Source of the DNA: Alcanivorax sp.
GTDB taxonomy: Bacteria > Pseudomonadota > Gammaproteobacteria > Pseudomonadales > Alcanivoracaceae
Assembly: GCF_002733835.1 (NCBI RefSeq)
Contig: NZ_NVWY01000003.1
Span: forward strand, 145,559 to 192,734
Length of the DNA stretch: 47,176 bases
Direction of reading: 5' to 3'
Position numbers and translations under genes: made by a program. Positions 24,222-31,932 of the stretch are shown piece by piece. Below the pieces are notes generated by a model. It searched no databases, was not told the DNA's origin, and saw only the letters and a list, made by a program, of their open reading frames with translations. Each line of letters opens with the position of its first letter. Position 1 is the stretch's first letter.

Positions 24222-24321
24222 GTCGGATTACGCCTTTTAGGCTAATTCGACCTACCAAAAACTCCCTTTTAGGTAGGTCGTGTTTACCCAAGGGCACAGA
24301 GAGGCGTAGCCGTAACCCGAC
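24222..24321. repeat. Dispersed GTCGGATTACG palindromic repeat
   Basis: A 100-base unit from GTCGGATTACG to CCGTAACCCGAC whose ends are inverted repeats. It shares AGGTAGGTCGTGTTTACCCA and AGGGCACAGAGAGGCGTAGC with the copy at 22020, showing one homologous family. Confidence 0.8.
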
Positions 24322-24328
24322 AAAGCAC

Positions 24329-25273
24329 CTACAACGAAGGCGCGCTTAGCTCGATTTCGCTCTGCATGCCTTGCAACTGCGCCAGCACTTGCTGGCGCAA
24401 CCAGCTGTGCGCCGGGTCAGCGCTCTGGTCACGGTGCCAGTAAAGGTGCATTTCCAGGCCGGGCAGTTCGCCGGGGAACGGCTTGAGCACCAGGCCCTGG
24501 CGCCGCAGCTGCCCGGCCAGGCTGGCGGGCATGGTGAGCAACAAGTCGGTTTGCTGCACGGTGCTGAGCGCCGCCTGATAATGCTGACACCGCAAGCGAA
24601 TATGACGCCGGTAGCCCTGGCGGGCCAGGCCGAAATCTTCCAGCCCCGGCCCTTCGCGGCGGGACGATACCAGCACATGCTGGGCGGCCAGGTAGGCCGG
24701 CAGATCCATGCCTTCGGCCAGCGGGTGAGAATCGCGCATCATCACCACCAGCGGGCCGTGCAGCACCGCCTGGTGCTCAATGGCTTCCGGCAACGCCAGC
24801 ATCACATCGCAGGCCAGGTCCAGCCGGCCGCTGGCCAGCTCGGTGGCCATTTGCCGGCGGCTCACGGTGAGCGACTGCAACTTCACCCCCGGCGCCTCAT
24901 CCATGAACTGGCTCATCAGCGCCGGCAGCAACTGCCCTTCCAGACCATCACGCAGGCCCAGCACAAAGGTGCGCTCCGCTTCGCTGGCATCGAAACCGCC
25001 CTCTTCGCTCAGGCAACGCTGAAACCCGCCCAGCGCGTGGCGCACCGGGCTGACCATGGCCCGCGCCCTGGCCGTGGGCACCATGCGGCTGCCCTGACGG
25101 ACAAACAGCGGGTCACCCAGGCGGTCGCGCAGGCGCCCCAGGGCGTGGCTGACCGCCGGTTGGGTGAGGTTGAGCACCTTGGCGGCGCGGGTCAGCGAGC
25201 CCTCGGTATAGATGGCATCGAAGACCACGAAAAGATTGAGATCGAAGCGCGAAACATGCATGGCGTTTATCAT
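24329..25273 (-). CDS. LysR-family transcriptional regulator
   Basis: 314 residues. The N-terminal helix-turn-helix is standard (FDLNLFVVFDAIYTEGSLTR, then VLNLTQPAVSHALGRLRDRL and DPLFVRQGSRMVPT), followed by a substrate-binding domain (from about 95). A second start, four codons in at 25261, is equally possible; neither has a good ribosome site. It is divergent from an SDR/phosphatase operon across 125 bases, the usual arrangement for a LysR regulator and its target. The inducer is unknown. Confidence 0.9.
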   Translation of the reverse strand: MINAMHVSRFDLNLFVVFDAIYTEGSLTRAAKVLNLTQPAVSHALGRLRDRLGDPLFVRQGSRMVPTARARAMVSPVRHALGGFQRCLSEEGGFDASEAERTFVLGLRDGLEGQLLPALMSQFMDEAPGVKLQSLTVSRRQMATELASGRLDLACDVMLALPEAIEHQAVLHGPLVVMMRDSHPLAEGMDLPAYLAAQHVLVSSRREGPGLEDFGLARQGYRRHIRLRCQHYQAALSTVQQTDLLLTMPASLAGQLRRQGLVLKPFPGELPGLEMHLYWHRDQSADPAHSWLRQQVLAQLQGMQSEIELSAPSL

Positions 25274-25398
25274 TGGTCATTGCGAGGATTCATTGGATTT
25301 ATTGAAACGCCATCACTAGCATCGGTCAATGGATAAGACCCCTGATGCCGACTAATGCACAATCCGCGACCGAAATCACCATGACAACAGGACACACC

Positions 25399-26238
25399 AT
25401 GAGTCAGACCCCGCAACGCATCCTGATTACCGGCGGCGCGTCCGGGCTGGGCCGCGCCATGGCCGAAGCCTGGCTGCGCGCGGGCGCCCGGGTGCTAATC
25501 GGTGACGTGAACCAGGAACGGGCTGCCGAAACCCTGGCCGCCCTCAAGGATCTGCCCGGCGAATTGCAGTTCCAGTATTTGGATGTGCGCGACGCCGCCA
25601 GCTTCAATAACTCCCGCGAATGGCTGGAGCAGAACTGGGGCGGGCTGGACGTGCTGGTCAACAACGCCGGGGTGGCCGGTGCTGCCCGCATCGACCGTGG
25701 CGACATGGCCGACTGGGACTGGATTTTCGATATCAACGTGAAAGGCGTGGTGCGCGGCTGCAAGGTATTCGTGCCGATGATGAAACGCCAGGGCCACGGG
25801 CATATCGTCAATATCGCCTCCCTGGCCGGGCTGCTGCATGCACCGGTGATGGGCAGCTATAACGTGACCAAGGCGGGCGTCATTTCCCTGTCGGAAACCC
25901 TGCGTTTCGAGCTGGCGCCCTATGGCATTCATACCACCGTGGTGTGCCCCGGTTTTTTCCGCACCAACCTGCACGAGTCCATGCGCACCCCGGAACCCGG
26001 CATGATCGAAACCGTGGACAAGCTGCTGTCCAGCGACGAGCTCACCGCCGACCAGATTGCTGAAATGATCAAACAGGCGGTGGCCAAACAACAGTTTTTC
26101 CTGCTGCCCCACAAGAGCGGCCGCCGCGCTTACTGGATCAAGCGCTTCCTGCCGTTTGTGTTCAACCGGATCATGCTGAAAGGCGCGGTGCGCCTGCAGC
26201 GCAAGCTGGAACAAAGCGAACAGAAAAAAGAGCACTGA
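25399..26238 (+). CDS. SDR-family oxidoreductase
   Basis: 279 residues from the ATG at 25399 with AGGA upstream; in-frame ATGs at 25345 and 25381 lack one. TGGASGLG is at residues 11-18, NNAGVAG marks the cofactor site, NIASLAG the catalytic Ser and YNVTK the Tyr/Lys pair. The C-terminal tail is hydrophobic and basic (WIKRFLPFVFNRIMLKGAVR), like other lipid-related SDRs of the window. It is the first gene of a two-gene operon; the next start is 3 bases on. Probably controlled by the divergent LysR gene. Confidence 0.85.
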   Translation: MSQTPQRILITGGASGLGRAMAEAWLRAGARVLIGDVNQERAAETLAALKDLPGELQFQYLDVRDAASFNNSREWLEQNWGGLDVLVNNAGVAGAARIDRGDMADWDWIFDINVKGVVRGCKVFVPMMKRQGHGHIVNIASLAGLLHAPVMGSYNVTKAGVISLSETLRFELAPYGIHTTVVCPGFFRTNLHESMRTPEPGMIETVDKLLSSDELTADQIAEMIKQAVAKQQFFLLPHKSGRRAYWIKRFLPFVFNRIMLKGAVRLQRKLEQSEQKKEH

Positions 26239-26241
26239 TTT

Positions 26242-26919
26242 ATGCCGGTGATTTACCTTATTCGCCACGGACAGGCCAGTTTCGGCAAGGAAGATTACGA
26301 CCAGCTTTCCGAACCGGGCTGGGAGCAAAGCCGTATTCTTGGCCGTGCCCTGCAGAACCAGTCGCTGGGTTTTCCCCGGGCCATCTGCGGCACCATGCGC
26401 CGCCACCGGGAAACGGCAGAGGCGACGCTGGGTGAACTGGGGCTGCCAAAAGAGTGGCACACCGACACCGGTTTTAATGAGTACAACCACGAAGAGCTGC
26501 TCGCCATGGACTGGCCCCTGGCCACCGACCGCCCGGCGCTCACCGCCTGGCTGGCGGAACAGGAACAACCGCGCAAGGTGTTCCAGGCCCGTTTTGAACA
26601 GGCCCTGCGTCGCTGGCAGCGCGGCGAAGGGGACTACAGTGAAACCTGGCCCGCGTTTCGCGAACGGGTACTGGCCAGCACCTATAGCCTGGGCAACAGC
26701 CTGAGCAGCGGCGACAGCGCCCTGGTGTTCACCTCCGGCGGCGCCATCAGCGTGATCATCCAACAGCTAATGGCACTGGATGCGGAAGCTCTGATCACCT
26801 ATAACCGCAACCTGATCAACACCAGTGTGACCCGCGTGCTTGTGAACGCCGGCAAGCTGCGGCTAGTCTCGGTGAACGAGCATCTGCATCTGCCAAGCGA
26901 GCAGGTGACGTATCGATAG
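26242..26919 (+). CDS. Histidine phosphatase family protein
   Basis: 225 residues. The phosphate pocket YLIRHGQASFG (residues 5-15) carries the catalytic His of the phosphoglycerate-mutase superfamily, with the second Arg in CGTMRRHRETAEA and the second His region replaced by FTSGGAISVII (about residues 171-181), where most members have a GH or SHGG motif. The loss of that second histidine is worth noting, as it could weaken activity. It follows the SDR gene by 3 bases and is probably co-expressed. Substrate unknown. Confidence 0.8.
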   Translation: MPVIYLIRHGQASFGKEDYDQLSEPGWEQSRILGRALQNQSLGFPRAICGTMRRHRETAEATLGELGLPKEWHTDTGFNEYNHEELLAMDWPLATDRPALTAWLAEQEQPRKVFQARFEQALRRWQRGEGDYSETWPAFRERVLASTYSLGNSLSSGDSALVFTSGGAISVIIQQLMALDAEALITYNRNLINTSVTRVLVNAGKLRLVSVNEHLHLPSEQVTYR

Positions 26920-26956
26920 GCGCGACCTGATAACTTCAACATTTCTACGAAGCTGC

Positions 26957-27118
26957 TGTAGGAGCACCGCTTGAGGTGCGAACTGCGCGCCAGCGCGGAA
27001 ATCGTCCGCAGGACGATCAGGAATATCAACGCTCGACAGGTTTCAGAAAACATCAGCGAGCGACACAAACGCTGTCGCCTCGCTTCGCGAGGTTCGCACC
27101 TCAAGAGGTGCTCCTACA
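26957..27118. repeat. REPIN-like inverted pair
   Basis: The left arm is TGTAGGAGCACCGCTTGAGG and the right arm its inverse, ending CTCAAGAGGTGCTCCTACA. The inner part contains GTCCGCAGGACGATCAGGA and TCGCCTCGCTTCGCGAGG, shared with the element at 12302-12466. Confidence 0.75.
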
Positions 27119-27142
27119 GCAGCCATTAGCAAGGGGACAGTA

Positions 27143-27895
27143 ATGCCGACACGCAAGAATATTCTAATCACCGGTGCCAGCTCCGGCCTTGGCGAAGGCA
27201 TGGCGCGTCTGTTTGCCGCCATGGGTCGCAACCTGGCGTTGTGTGCCCGGCGCATGGATCGGCTGGAAACACTGAAGGCCGAACTGGAAGAAAAACACCC
27301 CGGCATCAAGGTGCTGATCAAGCCACTGGACGTGAACGACTACGATCAGGTGTTTGCGGTGTTTGATGCCTTCCGCACGGAACTGGCCGGCATCGACCGC
27401 ATCATCATCAACGCCGGCATGGGCAAGGGCCAGCCCTTGGGCACCGGGTACTTCTACGCCAACCGCCAGACCGCCGAAACCAACTTCGTGGCGGCGCTGG
27501 CACAAACCGAAGCGGCCATGGAAATTTTCCGCGCCCAGAACAGCGGCCACCTGGTGATGATTTCTTCCATCAGCGCCATGCGCGGCATGAAGAAAAACCT
27601 CACCACCTATGCCGCCACCAAGGCCGGCGTGGCCATGCTGGCCGAAGGCCTGCAAGTGGAACTGCAGGATTCCCCGATCAAGGTCTCCACGATCTTCCCC
27701 GGTTTCATCCGTTCCGAGATTAACGAAAAAGTGAAAAACACCCCGTTCCTGGTGGACACCGAAACCGGCTGCAAGGCACTGGTGAAAGCCATCGAGAAAG
27801 AAAGCAAAAACGCCTCCGTTCCCGGCTGGCCCTGGGGGCCGCTGGGGTTTGCCATGCGGAATTTACCGTTAAAAATGGTCGGGAAAATAATGTAG
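27143..27895 (+). CDS. SDR-family oxidoreductase
   Basis: 250 residues. TGASSGLGEGMA (residues 10-21), the NAGMG motif, MISSISA with the catalytic Ser, and YAATKAG with Tyr and Lys are all in place. The C-terminus has SVPGWPWGPLGFAMRNLP, a Trp/Pro-rich membrane-surface type tail seen in lipid-handling SDRs. A purine-rich AAGGGGA precedes the ATG. It stands alone behind a REPIN-like element and ends before a convergent gene, so its regulation is separate from the LysR-linked SDR. Confidence 0.85.
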   Translation: MPTRKNILITGASSGLGEGMARLFAAMGRNLALCARRMDRLETLKAELEEKHPGIKVLIKPLDVNDYDQVFAVFDAFRTELAGIDRIIINAGMGKGQPLGTGYFYANRQTAETNFVAALAQTEAAMEIFRAQNSGHLVMISSISAMRGMKKNLTTYAATKAGVAMLAEGLQVELQDSPIKVSTIFPGFIRSEINEKVKNTPFLVDTETGCKALVKAIEKESKNASVPGWPWGPLGFAMRNLPLKMVGKIM

Positions 27896-27929
27896 GGCAG
27901 CAGCTCAAACCTGCGCCATCTATTAGGTC

Positions 27930-27952
27930 CCCTCTCCCTTGAGGGGAGAGGG
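27930..27952. terminator. Hairpin between convergent genes
   Basis: CCCTCTCCC (27930-27938) pairs with GGGAGAGGG (27944-27952), loop of five. No T run follows, so its role as a terminator is uncertain. It lies in the 139-base gap between the SDR and PqiB-like genes. Confidence 0.5.
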
Positions 27953-28034
27953 AACCCTCCAGAAAGACCCTAGGGAAAACGATTAACACTTCAGCTTCGT
28001 CACAGTTCAAGCATGCCTAACACGCGTGCTGCGG

Positions 28035-28877
28035 CTATTTCCACTTCATGATCGGCGCCCATTCGCGCCAGTCGTCTTCCGGTTGTTTGTAGAGATCAAA
28101 GCGCTCCCCCGCTTTCGCCAGCGGGCCCGGCTCTGGCGGGGTCGCGAAGCTGATGCCGCCACGGAGTAAATTCTCCAGGGAGCTGGCCTGCACTTCTGCA
28201 CCTTTAAACAAGCCGATGTCCACGGTGAGCCCGGAGCTGTTCCAGAAGCGGGTATTGCTGCGTACCAGCTTGGCGTATTTCGGTTCGATGATGGCCTGAA
28301 TTTCCACAAAGCGGCCCCCTTCGCTCAGTTCGCTTTCACCGATGGTGCCCACCTGCAAATCACGATAATAAATCTTGCGGCCTTTTTTCAGGGAGCCCAG
28401 GTGATCGGCCACCAGGGTTATCTTCAAGCCCAGGTTCGGTTGTTGCTCTGGCGGTGTTTCCAGCCCATCGAATTCTTTTTTTGATTCTCCCCCACCGGGC
28501 TCCACGGCGATGTATTTGCCTGACACCAGCGTATCCAGATTGCGCGCCCCGGCGATGCCCAGCTCCGGCTCTACAATCCAGAAGCGGCTTTTCTCGCGAG
28601 CCAGTTTTTCCGCATCCCGATTCAGGCTGGCATGAACGGTCACGTGTTTCAGGTCATCACTGAGTACGATTTCATCCACACTGCCCACCGGCACACCCCG
28701 GTAGCGCAGGTCTACCCCCGGCTTGATGCCTGATCCATTTTCAAAGGTAATTTCTATTTGCACGTCACGCTGCAAAAGCTGGTCATACAGCAGCCAGCCG
28801 GCCACCAGCAAGCTAAGCAAGGGCACCAGCCAGATAGGCGAAGGCCAGCGGGAATGTTTCACTTCAGGCGTGTCCAT
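28035..28877 (-). CDS. Short PqiB-like MCE-domain protein
   Basis: 280 residues. One N-terminal membrane helix (PIWLVPLLSLLVAGWLLYDQ, about 14-33) is followed by two MCE domains, seen as FENGSGIKPGVDLRYRGVPV (about 44-63) and LVADHLGSLKKGRKIYYRDL (about 155-174). E. coli PqiB has three MCE domains in about 546 residues, so this version has only two and would form a shorter tube across the periplasm. MCE proteins carry lipids between membranes. The gene overlaps the second PqiA-like gene by 14 bases and completes a three-gene operon. No PqiC-type lipoprotein follows. Confidence 0.8.
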   Translation of the reverse strand: MDTPEVKHSRWPSPIWLVPLLSLLVAGWLLYDQLLQRDVQIEITFENGSGIKPGVDLRYRGVPVGSVDEIVLSDDLKHVTVHASLNRDAEKLAREKSRFWIVEPELGIAGARNLDTLVSGKYIAVEPGGGESKKEFDGLETPPEQQPNLGLKITLVADHLGSLKKGRKIYYRDLQVGTIGESELSEGGRFVEIQAIIEPKYAKLVRSNTRFWNSSGLTVDIGLFKGAEVQASSLENLLRGGISFATPPEPGPLAKAGERFDLYKQPEDDWREWAPIMKWK

Positions 28878-29388
28878 GGTCCGCTCCGTCAGGGTCTTGA
28901 ATCCAGAGTTGTTGGGGAGAAAAGGCGTGGGCGGACAACATGGTCAGCACCACGGCCAGGGCAAAGGCGATAATACCCGGCCCCGGCTCCACACGAGCCA
29001 GATTGCCGAATTCCACCACAGCGGCGAGCAGCGCCACCACGAAGACATCCAGCATGGACCAGCGACCAATCCAGTACACCAGCCGGTACGCCCGGGTACT
29101 GGTGAGTGGATTATTTTCGCGCGGTGCTCGCCAGTAGATCACCGCCAGCACCAGCACCTTGAACAGCGGCACCAACAGGCTGGCAACAAAAACAATGATG
29201 GCGATACCCGGCATGCCAGCTTCGAACAGTTGCCAGATGCCATCGGCAATGGTGCTGGCCTTGCCGCGCCCGGTTTCAGTAACCGCCATGATCGGCAGCA
29301 CGTTGGCCGGTACTAACCAGACCATAGCGGCAATCAGTAATGACCAGGCCAAGGCACGCTGCTGCCTCGGGGGCGGATTAATCGCCAT
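28864..29388 (-). CDS. PqiA-domain membrane protein, second half of a split PqiA
   Basis: 174 residues, four membrane helices: LAWSLLIAAMVWLVPANVLP, PGIAIIVFVASLLVPLFKVL, the WSMLDVFVVALLAAVVEFG segment and a C-terminal helix. The PANVLPIM and SMLDVF signatures are those of the PqiA domain. E. coli PqiA carries two such domains in one chain; here they are two genes that overlap by 11 bases. By family knowledge, PqiA works with PqiB in envelope lipid movement and stress tolerance. Confidence 0.85.
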   Translation of the reverse strand: MAINPPPRQQRALAWSLLIAAMVWLVPANVLPIMAVTETGRGKASTIADGIWQLFEAGMPGIAIIVFVASLLVPLFKVLVLAVIYWRAPRENNPLTSTRAYRLVYWIGRWSMLDVFVVALLAAVVEFGNLARVEPGPGIIAFALAVVLTMLSAHAFSPQQLWIQDPDGADHGHA

Positions 29389-29992
29389 TGCGCGCCTCCA
29401 GTAACCGTTGCAACTGATCCGGTTGCGCCAGGGTTTCTACGATCAAACGCAAAAACACTGCCACCACCAGACAAAACAGACCAGGGCCGGGAGTCACGGT
29501 GGCCATGTCACCGAGTTTGGTCATGGCGATAAGAATGCCGAGCAGAAAAATATCCGTCATGGCCCATTCCCGGCTTTGCCGGTAAATCTTCATCCAGAAG
29601 GGATCCGGCTGCGCCGAGGGCGTATGACCACGGGCGGCCCACAGCAGGCGCCCTGCAGACAGCAAATTCAGCAGCGGCATGAAAACCAGGGTAAACAGCA
29701 GCAAGACCCCGACGGGAAAGTAAACGCCCTCCATGAGCCGCAGCACACAATCCAGCAGGCTGGCCTCACGGTCCAGGCCCAGGTTTTCCAGGCGCATCAA
29801 CGGCAGGATCAGGGCCGGCAACCATAACACGGCCGTCGCCACGGTTAGTGCCAGCAGGGAATCAGGGCGCAACGTCCAGGCACCACTCAGCTGGGAATCA
29901 CAACAGGGGCAGCGCCAGGCGCCTCGGGCGCGCCGAGAAGGCACGGCAAGCTGCGTGCCGCAATCCGGGCACAGCAGTGTATCAGCAGACAT
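29378..29992 (-). CDS. PqiA-domain membrane protein with zinc-ribbon motif, first half of a split PqiA
   Basis: 204 residues from the ATG at 29992. The N-terminus has two CxxC pairs (CPDCG at about 8-12 and CPCC at about 28-31), the zinc-ribbon-like motif of PqiA proteins. Four hydrophobic helices follow, with WAMTDIFLLGILIAMTKLG as the family signature. The start is preceded by GGAG. It is the first gene of the PqiA/PqiA/PqiB-like operon, with all three joined by overlaps, so the products are made in fixed ratio. Confidence 0.85.
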   Translation of the reverse strand: MSADTLLCPDCGTQLAVPSRRARGAWRCPCCDSQLSGAWTLRPDSLLALTVATAVLWLPALILPLMRLENLGLDREASLLDCVLRLMEGVYFPVGVLLLFTLVFMPLLNLLSAGRLLWAARGHTPSAQPDPFWMKIYRQSREWAMTDIFLLGILIAMTKLGDMATVTPGPGLFCLVVAVFLRLIVETLAQPDQLQRLLEARNGD

Positions 29993-30110
29993 CGACTCCA
30001 CCCCCTTCTGTTCCGGCACAGCCACCTCCTTGGAATAACCGTACCAGAATGACGGCAAAGGCGCCGAAAGAACGTGAAGGGGGCAGGAATTTTACGGAGT
30101 TTTAAAAGAG

Positions 30111-30270
30111 ACGCTTCATGCGACGCGCTTCACGCAGCAACGCGATCAAGGCTTGTCGTTTTATAAACGTGAGAGGCCGCGCCCGGAATAAGGGCGCGGC
30201 CTCTCATCTATCAAAACCTGTACGGCTCCGCTTCGTGTTGTTGCCTGCAGCGTGTTGCGTGCAGCGTCTC
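30111..30270. repeat. Inverted heptad arrays around a 14-bp hairpin
   Basis: Left arm units ACGCTTC, ATGCGAC, GCGCTTC, ACGCAGC, AACGCGA at 30111-30145. Right arm units TGTTGCC, TGCAGCG, TGTTGCG, TGCAGCG at 30239-30266. In the loop GAGAGGCCGCGCCC (30171-30184) pairs perfectly with GGGCGCGGCCTCTC (30192-30205), a likely terminator for the helicase gene that stops at 30271. Confidence 0.75.
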
Positions 30271-31623
30271 TCAATCCAGTGGCCCGGGGGTCTTTTTCCG
30301 TTTCACTGTGGCAAAGCCACCCTTGGTGTCCTGCGTGGGCGGCTTGGCATTGCGTTTGGGTCTGGCGATTTTTTTCTTGGCACCGGGTTTCTTGATGCCT
30401 TTCTTGGCATCTGCCTTTTTCTTCATTTTTTTCTTTTTGTTGCCCGCGGCCTTGCCGTTGGACTTCAGGTTTTTCGGCCCCAGGAAGTTGCCACGCAGGG
30501 CCTCTACCAGACGATATTCAAAGTTCTGCCGCAGGTAGCGTTGAATGCCTGCCATCAGATTCCATTCATGGGCGGCGATCAGGGAAATGGCGGTGCCTTC
30601 ACCACCTACCCGGCCGGTGCGACCAATACGGTGCACGTACTCGTCGCCGCTGCGGGGCATGTCGAAGTTGATCACCAGATCCAGGTTATCCACGTGAATG
30701 CCCCGGGCGGCCACGTCGGTGGCGACCAGCACTTTTACGGCACCAGACTTGAGGCGATCCATGGCCAGTTTGCGGTCTTTCTGATCTTTCTCGCCGTGCA
30801 GCACGAACACTTTCAGGTTGGAGGCCACCAGCACCCCGCCAAGGCGATCGGCCTGTTCGCGGGTATTGGTGAACACCACGGCTTTTTCATAGGTTTCGTT
30901 GGCCAGCAGCCATTGCACCAGCCGCTCTTTGTGCTTCACGTCATCGGCGGTGATGATCTGCTGGCTGACGGACTCGTTCAGGTCACGTACGGAATCAAGC
31001 ACCAGCGATTTGGGATCACGAAGCACGCTGCTGATCATGTTTTCCATGGCGTTACCGCCCGTGGTGGCGGAGAACAGCAGGGTCTGCCGCTCGGCCCGGC
31101 ATTCCGCGGCCAGGCGCAGCACATCGTCGTTGAAGCCCATGTCGAGCATGCGATCGGACTCATCCAGCACCAGCATTTCCAGGTCCTGCAGAAGCAGGTT
31201 GCCTGCGTCCAGATGTTCGATCAGGCGACCCGGGGTGCCAATCAGGATTTCCGGGTTCTTGCGCATTTTGGCGGCCTGCACCTTGAAGTCTTCACCGCCG
31301 GTCAACAGCTCTGCCTTGATAAAGGTGTAACGGCCCAGGGCCTCCACCTGCTTTAGAGTCTGCTGGGCCAGCTCGCGAGTGGGCAGCAGAATCAGGGCTC
31401 GGGTATCCGTGCGCGGACGGGAATACTGGAGCAGCTGATGCAGCATGGGCAGCAGGAACGCCGCCGTTTTACCGCTGCCGGTGCGGGCCACCACGCGTAA
31501 ATCACGGCCTTCAAGCGCCGCCGGAATCGCTGCCGTCTGAACAGGGGTCGGGGTGGTAATTTCCAGCTCGCCAAGTGCCTTGATCAGGCGCTCGTGCAGG
31601 TTCAGGTCGGCAAACGAAGACAT
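30271..31623 (-). CDS. DEAD-box-family ATP-dependent RNA helicase
   Basis: 450 residues. Motifs in order: Q motif region PTPVQTAAIP (25-34), motif I ARTGSGKT (46-53), Ia PTREL (81-85), GTPGR (129-133), motif II DESD (154-157) in place of DEAD, motif III SATTGG near 181, and HRIGRTGR (motif VI). The Asp-Glu-Ser-Asp form is unusual but is within the superfamily range. The last 60 or so residues are Lys-rich (KKKKMKKKADAKKGIKKPG), a likely RNA-binding tail. Probable role: RNA unwinding in ribosome assembly or decay, close to SrmB/RhlE types; the subfamily is not certain. Confidence 0.9.
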   Translation of the reverse strand: MSSFADLNLHERLIKALGELEITTPTPVQTAAIPAALEGRDLRVVARTGSGKTAAFLLPMLHQLLQYSRPRTDTRALILLPTRELAQQTLKQVEALGRYTFIKAELLTGGEDFKVQAAKMRKNPEILIGTPGRLIEHLDAGNLLLQDLEMLVLDESDRMLDMGFNDDVLRLAAECRAERQTLLFSATTGGNAMENMISSVLRDPKSLVLDSVRDLNESVSQQIITADDVKHKERLVQWLLANETYEKAVVFTNTREQADRLGGVLVASNLKVFVLHGEKDQKDRKLAMDRLKSGAVKVLVATDVAARGIHVDNLDLVINFDMPRSGDEYVHRIGRTGRVGGEGTAISLIAAHEWNLMAGIQRYLRQNFEYRLVEALRGNFLGPKNLKSNGKAAGNKKKKMKKKADAKKGIKKPGAKKKIARPKRNAKPPTQDTKGGFATVKRKKTPGPLD

Positions 31624-31669
31624 AACGGGCTAACTCCATGAATAAGGCCGCCATTGTAGCATCCAGTGG

Positions 31670-31690
31670 AGTTGAAAGTTCAAAGTTAAC
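31670..31690. repeat. Heptad array, single short arm
   Basis: Three units in register, AGTTGAA, AGTTCAA, AGTTAAC, just upstream of the helicase gene and downstream of the DUF1653 gene. Weak on its own, but it fits the 7-base pattern of the other loci. Confidence 0.45.
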
Positions 31691-31716
31691 GGACGCCAAA
31701 TGCTTAAAGCCTGACG

Positions 31717-31932
31717 CTAATCGCCTATCCTCGCGAAGCGGGGTTGCACCTTGCCTTCCCGATCCACGGTTTCGGTGAACATGGCCAGCGGGCGCACCCA
31801 CAGGGCCTGATCACCGTAGAGCGGATGGTACACCACCACGGTTTCGCCAGTTTCGGAATGGGTGGCCAGGCCGATCACCTGGTATTCGTTGCCCTTGAAG
31901 TGCCGATAGCGGCCGGGCTGTAGTGCGCTCAT
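31717..31932 (-). CDS. DUF1653 family protein
   Basis: 71 residues from the ATG at 31932 with GGGAGA upstream. LQPGRYRHFKGNEYQVIGLA (residues 4-23), TVVVYHPLYGDQALWVRPLA and MFTETV are the DUF1653 core, a small SH3-like beta fold of unknown function. It overlaps the end of the alpha/beta hydrolase gene by four bases and is translated after it. Confidence 0.85.
   Translation of the reverse strand: MSALQPGRYRHFKGNEYQVIGLATHSETGETVVVYHPLYGDQALWVRPLAMFTETVDREGKVQPRFARIGD

Noticed and set aside
25274..25398. LysR operator (T-N11-A) between the LysR and SDR genes
   Set aside because: Several loose matches can be drawn in this AT-richer gap, but none stands out as a clean dyad.
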